A stretch of 6,800 bases of DNA from Holosporales bacterium (GTDB lineage Bacteria > Pseudomonadota > Alphaproteobacteria > UBA3830 > JAIRMZ01), in contig JAISRK010000018.1 in NCBI GenBank assembly GCA_031273665.1, positions 1 to 6,800 on the forward strand. The letters are read 5' to 3'. Below, in pieces: positions 1 through 4,066 of the stretch. How positions within the stretch are numbered: the first letter of the stretch is position 1; each line of letters starts with the position of its first letter. Under the pieces are notes generated by a model. The model ran no database searches, was not told the DNA's origin, and saw nothing but the letters and a program-made list of their open reading frames with translations. The position numbers and the translations under genes are program-made.

Positions 1-367
1 CCGATCCTTCTGCTGAAAAAGGAACGGCGTGTCCTGCCCGATCCACAACGCATATGGAATGCTCTACTGGTGGGCGTATCAAGGTTAGCTGCGTTTCGCC
101 TTTGTTAAGACGCTGCCACAACCTGTGAATACATCCAACAGTCATCTGTGTTCCCACCCAAAATGTATCAAACGCTGGTGAAGATACATCGCGCCCACGA
201 ATAACACTCCGGTATTTCTGGTGTTCCTCTACGTTAATGTAGGTCAAAGCACCATTAATGGTGCGACGGAACATCGCTTCTTGTATGGGCATCAATTGTT
301 GAAAACATCCGCGTCCGCTATAGGGCGGAAACCCTGCGATGCTTAAGATGAGTTCGGTGTCATGCAT
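1..367 (-). CDS. Prophage tail-region protein, 'FPPYS-R-G' family (3' part outside window)
   Basis: The frame opens at ATG 367-365 and stays open to the window edge, giving 122 residues with the C-terminus missing. A good ribosome binding site (AAGGA, about 9 nt upstream) supports this start. Near the N-terminus it reads IAGFPPYSGRG, then FRRTINGAL, then HQKYRSVIRGRD, and later FDTFWVGTQMTVGC. I recognise this pattern from small uncharacterised proteins in the tail region of alphaproteobacterial prophages, which typically read FPPYSARG, LRRTVNGxL, FRKYRSTI and a 'GVWPG..VTVDC' segment. Those relatives are roughly 150 aa, so most of the gene is probably present. It is the last gene visible in the head-to-tail operon and is likely a virion or tail component. 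I know no biochemical function for the family. The assignment rests on remembered resemblance, not a search. Confidence 0.68.
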   Translation of the reverse strand, partial: MHDTELILSIAGFPPYSGRGCFQQLMPIQEAMFRRTINGALTYINVEEHQKYRSVIRGRDVSSPAFDTFWVGTQMTVGCIHRLWQRLNKGETQLTLIRPPVEHSICVVDRAGHAVPFSAEGS

Positions 368-460
368 AGAGTTTATCCTTCTTTAAGATAGTGTTAATGG
401 GCTGCTGAAACCCACCGAACAAGGCGAATGATCACAAGAGTAAAGAACCCACTGCCTTCC

Positions 461-589
461 TTACTCCATCCAACGCGGAAGCTGCATAAAGCGCGCACGT
501 GCGCTCATTTCAAAGTATTCTTCTAGCGTTTCGATAGAGGTTTCTGAAAATTCTTTGTTCTCTTCTTCAGGTGAGGTTTCTTCGTTCAT
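461..589 (-). CDS. Small 42-aa acidic protein, translationally coupled to the preceding gene
   Basis: The ORF runs from ATG 589-587 to TAA 463-461. Its start overlaps the TGA stop of the preceding gene in an ATGA arrangement, the usual sign of translational coupling, and this is the main evidence that it is real. The protein is glutamate-rich in its first half (MNEETSPEEENKEF) and ends in a more basic, hydrophobic segment (ARARFMQLPRWME). No signal peptide or membrane segment is visible. Its position, just after the tail-terminator-like gene and before a tail-region gene, is where siphophages and gene transfer agents often place the tail tube and small tail-assembly chaperones. A chaperone-type role is therefore possible but unproven. 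I do not recognise the sequence as any named family. Confidence 0.6.
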   Translation of the reverse strand: MNEETSPEEENKEFSETSIETLEEYFEMSARARFMQLPRWME

Positions 590-1005
590 ATATCTTTAAA
601 AATATGTTCTAGTCGTAAAAATGCATCGAAGGTGATTATTGTCAAATTGGCTTCTTTTTTGAGCGTGCGGTGAAGGGACTTTTCCGTAAGGTACGCTTCT
701 CCTATTTGCTGCTGGCCTTGGAGCAAAGGTAGCGGGCATTTTAAAACGTCTCGAACCGTCTCTATAACAGACATCGCTTCATTTCCTTTGAGCAACGGTA
801 TGGAAACGCCGACTTCTCCTTCTGCATGGACGCGATTGAGTCCAACAACTTGTGCTTTTGTCACCTCCACCCACAAATGGGGCTCCTCCAGGTAACTTAA
901 TGGACTGCCAATACGCAGGATCGGCAAACGCTCTCGCAATGTGCCTTTCTGATACAATGCGTGAAGAAGCGATTTTTCTAAGTCAAATGTTGATAAATGG
1001 AGCAT
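586..1005 (-). CDS. Probable tail terminator / tail completion protein (DUF3168-like)
   Basis: This 139-residue protein starts at ATG 1005-1003, 9 nt after the stop of the head-tail joining gene. Its ribosome binding site is weak (AAAGAGA), which suggests coupled translation. Its length and position (connector, joining protein, then this gene) match the tail terminator in phages and gene transfer agents, which caps the tail tube and docks it to the head. Internal features fit loosely: an N-terminal helix (residues 6-19), a central strand-rich stretch around LWVEVTKAQVV (44-54), GEVGVSIPLL (63-72), then a helix with ETVRDVLKCPLPL (82-94). The alternating pattern resembles DUF3168 proteins, but I see no diagnostic motif, so the family call leans on order and size. 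An HK97 gp10-like protein is the main alternative. Its stop overlaps the start of the 42-aa ORF by 4 bp. Confidence 0.6.
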   Translation of the reverse strand: MLHLSTFDLEKSLLHALYQKGTLRERLPILRIGSPLSYLEEPHLWVEVTKAQVVGLNRVHAEGEVGVSIPLLKGNEAMSVIETVRDVLKCPLPLLQGQQQIGEAYLTEKSLHRTLKKEANLTIITFDAFLRLEHIFKDI

Positions 1006-1014
1006 ACGGTCTCT

Positions 1015-1347
1015 TTACTTTGTTTCAATCATCGAGAATTCGATCCAGCGATTCTTGGGGTGCTTTCGTAAGTACGAAGTAGGCACGAAAACGGTGTTTT
1101 TCCACATAACGCGAAAAAAGTGTGGAAATTGCGCGTCGCCGCGGACGACGACGCGATATGCAGATGGTCTCCACGACAAGCGCGGAGGAACTTGCGTCGA
1201 AACTGTCCGCAAATACGCCCACACATGGCGCCACGTTTGCCACCGGATAACCTCTTGTCCGTATTCGGAAATAGTATATTGGCCGGCTTGAATCTCAATT
1301 TGATCTGACAATCTGTTGAGAAATCCTTCTGGAATAGTGCCTGACAT
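1015..1347 (-). CDS. Phage head-tail joining (adaptor) protein
   Basis: This 110-residue protein probably belongs to the Phage_H_T_join / SPP1 gp16-like family, which forms the ring joining the portal-connector complex to the tail. Typical features appear in order: an N-terminal strand FLNRLSDQIEIQ (9-20), 'S-E-Y-G-Q-E-V-I-R-W' (27-36, the usual 'd..G..v..W'), the 'HVWAYLRTVS' segment (41-50, usual 'vWA.v'), AYRVVVRGD (63-71, usual 'y.vtiR') and FRVMWKNTVFVPTSYLR (78-94). Family members are usually about 100-120 aa, so it looks complete. The start ATG 1347-1345 lies 6 nt past the connector stop, and the ribosome binding site (GAGGA) overlaps that stop codon, implying coupled translation. Two other reading frames are also open across part of it, but only this frame has family features and a placed ribosome binding site. 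Confidence 0.8.
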   Translation of the reverse strand: MSGTIPEGFLNRLSDQIEIQAGQYTISEYGQEVIRWQTWRHVWAYLRTVSTQVPPRLSWRPSAYRVVVRGDAQFPHFFRVMWKNTVFVPTSYLRKHPKNRWIEFSMIETK

Positions 1348-1353
1348 AAATCC

Positions 1354-1956
1354 TCACAACAAATTCAATAAACGATAGGGCTGAATCAGCGCGAGAACTC
1401 CCTGTGGTAAACCGGCTTGTGCAGAAAATCCATCGCGCTTTTCGTAAGCGTCTGCGATTAGCATTAACGTGGCCAGGCATAATGCTTCTGGAACGCTTTG
1501 AGGGGTCTCGCCAAACCCCGCGGTGAAGGACACTTTCAACATGCATGGTTCCTTACAAGAAGCTAGCGGCGGGAGTGTGACCGTTAGTTGTGCCGGTCCA
1601 TGATGGGCAATGACGCTATAGTGTTCCGCAGGAATCTCATGCTCTTGGTGACCCATTTTCAGCACGACCGCTGTCACTTGTTGAACGGGTGGGCGTGGCA
1701 ATGGAATCCGGACGACGGACGCTGTAGGGAGCGGTGTTTCTTCTTGCTCTCCATCAAAGAGCCGTAGGGGCGTTGTGTACTGATAGGTCTTTTGCAGAAA
1801 AGACCGGCCCGTAATGGCTTCTAGACTTTCTGTACTCGCCGCGATTAAGCGTATAATCAGCGCATCTTCGCTATTACTTTCCAGTCTGAGGTACGCTTTT
1901 GCCTCTTCTAAAGAGATAAGGGGCGTGTCCGGTTGATGTAAAATGGTTAAAGGCAT
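1354..1956 (-). CDS. Head-tail connector protein, gp6 / phiE125 gp8 family
   Basis: This 200-residue protein fits the phage gp6-like / phiE125 gp8 family, which forms the ring under the portal. Visible family marks are ISLEEAKAYLRL (14-25), the helical segment EDALIIRLIAASTESLEAITGR split around residues 30-51, then IPLPRPPVQQV (84-94, the conserved 'LPRPPLQSV' loop), VSFTAGFG (142-149, usual 'v.ytAGyg'), VPEAL (155-159) and a C-terminal helix ending in YEKRDG (171-176). Its length is normal for the family. The start ATG 1956-1954 has a GGGAG ribosome binding site about 7 nt upstream. In related clusters this gene follows the capsid gene directly. Here about 2.1 kb of unrelated DNA lies between them, so its transcription must either read through the insertion or start from a promoter in the AT-rich stretch upstream. 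Confidence 0.88.
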   Translation of the reverse strand: MPLTILHQPDTPLISLEEAKAYLRLESNSEDALIIRLIAASTESLEAITGRSFLQKTYQYTTPLRLFDGEQEETPLPTASVVRIPLPRPPVQQVTAVVLKMGHQEHEIPAEHYSVIAHHGPAQLTVTLPPLASCKEPCMLKVSFTAGFGETPQSVPEALCLATLMLIADAYEKRDGFSAQAGLPQGVLALIQPYRLLNLL

Positions 1957-2144
1957 AGGGTTACTCCCACAAAGATTAAAGTAGTGATGTCGTTGTTACG
2001 ATAAAATCAAAAAGAGAAAATTCCCCCTCGAAATGAGCTCTACTCACAGTGTCCTGAGAAAGAGTCGATTCATTTTCTCGGAAGCATCTGTTCAACTGGT
2101 CTCTCCAAGAGAGAGTTGTTCATCTCTTAAGAAGAATGCTCGTT

Positions 2145-2157
2145 ACGACAATTTTTT
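2145..2157 (+). repeat. 13-bp direct repeat, copy 1 (ACGACAATTTTTT)
   Basis: The sequence ACGACAATTTTTT occurs here and again at 2398-2410, 253 bp apart in the same orientation, both within the gene-free AT-rich stretch. Part of the match is a T-run, so chance identity in AT-rich DNA is possible. The two copies could also be leftovers of a deletion or insertion event. Confidence 0.45.
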
Positions 2158-2208
2158 GATCTCTTGTAGGGGAGGGGAATGTGCTTTTATCGAGAGACGG
2201 TTTGTTCG

Positions 2209-2220
2209 AGACATATGTCT
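2209..2220. repeat. Perfect 12-bp palindrome AGACATATGTCT
   Basis: AGACATATGTCT is its own reverse complement. It lies in the gene-free stretch upstream (in minus-strand terms) of the head-tail connector gene. A small homodimeric regulator could bind such a site, but nothing else supports that. Confidence 0.35.
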
Positions 2221-2232
2221 TTCACAGAAAAA

Positions 2233-2248
2233 GTGATATTTAAATCAC
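2233..2248. repeat. Inverted repeat GTGAT-N6-ATCAC
   Basis: GTGAT and ATCAC are separated by 6 bp (ATTTAA), giving a 16-bp dyad of the size bound by helix-turn-helix dimers. It is 13 bp from the AGACATATGTCT palindrome. No convincing promoter elements are adjacent, so an operator role is speculative. Confidence 0.3.
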
Positions 2249-2374
2249 ATACTGTTGCTCAATAACCACACTATGGGCTATTTACGCGAAAAGGACAATT
2301 TCCACAAAGATTTTCGTTTTAAAACAATGCGATAGAAGAAACGATGCAATCCTCCGAAAGCTATTTTTTTACCA

Positions 2375-2394
2375 GCACTTCCGACAACGAGTGC
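2375..2394. repeat. Short hairpin GCACT-N10-AGTGC
   Basis: Five-base arms (2375-2379 and 2390-2394) enclose a 10-base loop. On the plus strand a T-run (2405-2410) follows about 10 bases later, too far for a classic intrinsic terminator. On the minus strand the hairpin lies about 40 bases past the methyltransferase stop without a following T-run. Confidence 0.25.
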
Positions 2395-2397
2395 GCA

Positions 2398-2410
2398 ACG
2401 ACAATTTTTT
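2398..2410 (+). repeat. 13-bp direct repeat, copy 2 (ACGACAATTTTTT)
   Basis: This is the second copy of the repeat at 2145-2157. It lies about 20 bp beyond the methyltransferase stop codon, near the boundary between that gene and the gene-free stretch. Confidence 0.45.
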
Positions 2411-2411
2411 A

Positions 2412-2431
2412 GAAATACGTGGACGTATCCC
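2412..2431 (-). terminator. Weak hairpin directly after the methyltransferase stop
   Basis: On the minus strand the stop TAA (2434-2432) is followed at once by GGGATACG-TCCA-CGTATTTC. This can form an 8-bp stem with two G-T wobbles and a 4-base loop (arms 2431-2424 and 2419-2412). The DNA core is the near-palindrome ATACGT-GG-ACGTAT. No strong T-run follows, so it may be a weak or factor-assisted terminator, or simply a 3' stem. Confidence 0.35.
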
Positions 2432-3361
2432 TTATCTCTGTTCCTCAATGTCTTCGCTGACGTCTGGTGTCCATAGAGCGTTTAGAACATCCAAATGTGG
2501 CTCAGAGATGCCATTCCTTTTCAGTATGATCATAATTTCCACGTTCGAGAGAGCGTTCCGCGGCCACAGTGCGAATTTCTCTTGAAATTCTGATGTGGTC
2601 TGGAACTGTACCGTGTCTATTCTTCTATCCTGAAAATACTCATGAATAAGGGTCTCTTTGTGCTCGGTAAGCATTTGAATCTTCTGCTCTGTCGTTTGAT
2701 CATGGTCCTTAGAACCCTGATCACGAGTATTGCGAAAAAGAAAGTCGTCGCATTTATCATCGTTTTCGTAAAACAAGGACCATTCGCCGAGATTTACGCG
2801 TGTTTTACAAGAGTTGTTTGATGCTTTAGCTAGTTTCGCTCTCTCTTCTACCGAATACAAAGGATGACACGCAGGAACGCCAGAAGAGACAAGGACCCCA
2901 CCTGGTTTTAAACACGTAAGCGCCCTTCTGATAGCCGCTCTGCTAAAGGCAACACTGGTCGTCACATGCTCGAAAATGACGACGTCGTACTCCTCTTCTG
3001 ACAAACAGTCACTTAGTCGCCTGATATCGCAAAGAATGTCGGCTCCAGCATTTTTATCAATATTGACAAGAAGCAGAAAAGGAGCAGCACTTCCATACAT
3101 GGATAGCGCATAATTTTTTTGCCTTGAAATGGATCCTCTTCCCGACCCAACGATGAGAATTCTGGGTTTTCCTGACGCATCTACATAATCAAAGTATGCT
3201 AGCTCCCTGCTTTCCATAGATTCGAGCCACCACTTTTTGGAGACGGAAAGAACCCCTTGAGATGCTGCGATCGGAGGACTCTCTTCTTCGCATGGCGATA
3301 TGCCTTCCGTTAAAGAACCCGTCGTTGCTGCGAGCAAAACGACTGCTGTTATTGCCTTCAT
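2432..3361 (-). CDS. Class I SAM-dependent methyltransferase-like protein with N-terminal export signal
   Basis: This 309-residue protein is not a virion gene. Its N-terminus (MKAITAVVLLAATTG, 1-15) has a basic residue followed by a hydrophobic run, as in a Sec signal peptide; the cleavage site is unclear. The middle carries the hallmarks of a Rossmann-fold methyltransferase. These are motif I ILIVGSGRGS (68-77, glycine-rich SAM loop), a strand with LVNIDKNAGADIL (98-110, acidic motif II), YDVVIFEHV (125-133) and LKPGGVLVSSG (151-161, the usual 'LkpGG.lv' of Methyltransf_11-like enzymes). The C-terminal half (about 165-309) is rich in charged residues and matches nothing I know; it may bind the substrate. 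Cysteines at 24, 111, 119, 150, 165, 185 and 204 would be compatible with export. The start ATG 3361-3359 has a GAGG about 13 nt upstream, rather far. The gene is divergent from the LRR-like gene and interrupts the capsid-to-connector order. Substrate unknown. Confidence 0.72.
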   Translation of the reverse strand: MKAITAVVLLAATTGSLTEGISPCEEESPPIAASQGVLSVSKKWWLESMESRELAYFDYVDASGKPRILIVGSGRGSISRQKNYALSMYGSAAPFLLLVNIDKNAGADILCDIRRLSDCLSEEEYDVVIFEHVTTSVAFSRAAIRRALTCLKPGGVLVSSGVPACHPLYSVEERAKLAKASNNSCKTRVNLGEWSLFYENDDKCDDFLFRNTRDQGSKDHDQTTEQKIQMLTEHKETLIHEYFQDRRIDTVQFQTTSEFQEKFALWPRNALSNVEIMIILKRNGISEPHLDVLNALWTPDVSEDIEEQR

Positions 3362-3380
3362 AGCAATATATCATCCTCAT

Positions 3381-3400
3381 CTGGTATTGTTTGATACCAG
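3381..3400. promoter_or_regulatory. Inverted repeat CTGGTAT-N6-ATACCAG, candidate operator or leader hairpin
   Basis: Perfect 7-bp arms (3381-3387 and 3394-3400) are separated by TGTTTG. The site is 20 bp upstream of the methyltransferase start, between the two divergent genes. As DNA it is a good candidate for a dimeric repressor site. If transcribed it would form a hairpin just before the methyltransferase ribosome binding site. The sequence alone does not decide between these. Confidence 0.5.
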
Positions 3401-3426
3401 TGTAGATGGCGTCCCTTAACAAGATA

Positions 3427-3457
3427 TTGACTGCAAACTTGACTTCACACTTACAAT
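3427..3457 (+). promoter_or_regulatory. Candidate sigma-70 type promoter for the LRR-like gene
   Basis: TTGACT (3427-3432) and TACAAT (3452-3457) each match the consensus at five of six positions, with a 19-bp spacer, slightly longer than ideal. A start about 7 bases downstream would leave a leader of only about 12 bases before the ATG at 3476. That fits the absence of a clear ribosome binding site. A second TTGACT at 3439-3444 has no matching -10. Confidence 0.45.
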
Positions 3458-3462
3458 TGTGA
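3445..3462. promoter_or_regulatory. Inverted repeat TCACA-N8-TGTGA over the candidate -10 element
   Basis: Arms TCACA (3445-3449) and TGTGA (3458-3462) flank an 8-bp centre that contains most of the predicted -10 box TACAAT. A protein bound here would block that promoter. The arms run in the opposite order to a CRP site (TGTGA-N6-TCACA), so CRP is not implied. Confidence 0.35.
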
Positions 3463-3475
3463 TGCATTGGATTTT

Positions 3476-3997
3476 ATGAAAAGAGTACTTTCTGCTGTAC
3501 TGATGTGTTACCTGAATACTGCGGCGATGGGAGCGATGGGCTGTGGCATTCCCACAAGTGATCATGCAATAGCTTACGATACACAAGGACACCAAAGCCA
3601 AATAGACTTGCTGGATGTGACGGTCGAGGACCCTTCAATACGGCGTCTCGATGTCTATGGCACAATTAGTGTCAGTAGTTGGAAGTCTCTTTCAAGGTAC
3701 CCCAATTTGGTGGAGCTATCGCTGGAACACGTCGATCGGAGCAGCTTTGCATGTCCAGAAAATTGGGTCGTTTTTTTTGAAGCCATTCAAAAACTCCCCA
3801 TTGAAAAACTGAACTTAGCGCATCAGCTTCTGTGTGACAGTCACTTATGTTTTATTCCAGAGTCTGTCAAATATTTGGATATTTCCCACACAAATGTCTT
3901 AGAGAAAGCTGCGATCAACTATCTGAAAAACTCGAACGCAGCCGTCGTACATCGCATCATGGGCCCTAGCAAAAACGACTTTACTGTAGATAAATAG
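3476..3997 (+). CDS. Exported leucine-rich-repeat-like small protein, possible lipoprotein
   Basis: I choose ATG 3476, giving 173 residues, because the protein then begins MKRVLSAVLM, a clean export signal. An in-frame TTG at 3467 would add only three residues. The signal region ends in GAMGC, so signal peptidase I cleavage or a relaxed lipobox with lipidated Cys23 are both possible. After it come four LRR-like strands of the form LxxLxL: IRRLDV (55-60), LVELSL (78-83), IEKLNL (109-114) and VKYLDI (131-136). Their spacings are 23, 31 and 22 residues, close to the usual 20-29 except the middle one. LRR domains bind other proteins; no enzymatic motif is visible. The gene is on the opposite strand to the phage genes, divergent from the methyltransferase, with its own candidate promoter and a hairpin at its end. 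This is typical of a self-contained cargo gene. The partner is unknown. Confidence 0.7.
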   Translation: MKRVLSAVLMCYLNTAAMGAMGCGIPTSDHAIAYDTQGHQSQIDLLDVTVEDPSIRRLDVYGTISVSSWKSLSRYPNLVELSLEHVDRSSFACPENWVVFFEAIQKLPIEKLNLAHQLLCDSHLCFIPESVKYLDISHTNVLEKAAINYLKNSNAAVVHRIMGPSKNDFTVDK

Positions 3998-4041
3998 AGA
4001 AGGGTGGGGCCCTTGTGATCACACCAGGTCCCCTCGTTCTC
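3997..4041. terminator. Long imperfect hairpin between LRR-like and capsid genes, likely bidirectional terminator
   Basis: From the last base of the LRR-like stop codon, GAGAA (3997-4001) pairs with TTCTC (4037-4041), GGGG (4006-4009) with CCCC (4030-4033), CCT with AGG, and GTG with CAC around the loop ATCA. Single mismatches and a small internal loop interrupt the stem. It follows the plus-strand stop at once and lies 26 bp past the minus-strand capsid stop, so it could act on both converging transcripts. No strong T-run follows on either strand, so efficiency is uncertain. Confidence 0.5.
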
Positions 4042-4066
4042 GTCACCCATACGACGCTGTCCGTCT

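Larger units (their letters stand above)
1957..2431. other. AT-rich 475-bp stretch without a convincing gene
   Basis: This stretch separates the methyltransferase stop from the connector start. It is visibly poorer in G+C than the flanking phage genes: I count 20 G/C in 60 bases at 2221-2280, against 32 in 60 at 4801-4860 in the capsid gene. A plus-strand frame of 67 codons (2033-2236) has no ribosome binding site and a low-complexity, unfamiliar translation, so I do not call it. On the minus strand only short frames are seen, such as 22 codons starting within the palindrome at 2209-2220. The stretch contains a 13-bp direct repeat, several short palindromes and hairpins (listed separately), and the GGGAG ribosome binding site of the connector gene at its lower end. 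It may carry a promoter for the downstream tail genes, but I found no convincing -35/-10 pair. Confidence 0.6.

Noticed and set aside
398..416. TGGG-N9-CCCA hairpin in the 93-bp spacer before the leftmost gene, considered as a terminator
   Set aside because: The arms are only 4-5 bp with a 9-base loop and no T-run, and the operon plainly continues beyond it.
1025..1298. Two extra minus-strand frames across the head-tail joining gene
   Set aside because: Only the 1015-1347 frame has a placed ribosome binding site and joining-protein motifs; the others are arginine/serine-rich shadows.
2033..2236. Plus-strand frame of 67 codons in the gap between connector and methyltransferase
   Set aside because: No ribosome binding site before its ATG, a serine/arginine-rich unfamiliar translation, and AT-rich surroundings. 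An open frame of this length is expected by chance.
3189..3467. Minus-strand 92-codon frame overlapping the methyltransferase start and the intergenic region
   Set aside because: It is out of frame with the methyltransferase motifs. Its translation has no family features and it covers the promoter region of the divergent pair.
1957..4066. Insertion sequence or transposon as the origin of the cargo island
   Set aside because: I found no transposase, no terminal inverted repeats at the island ends and no obvious target-site duplication. The 13-bp direct repeats are both inside the gene-free part, not at the two ends.
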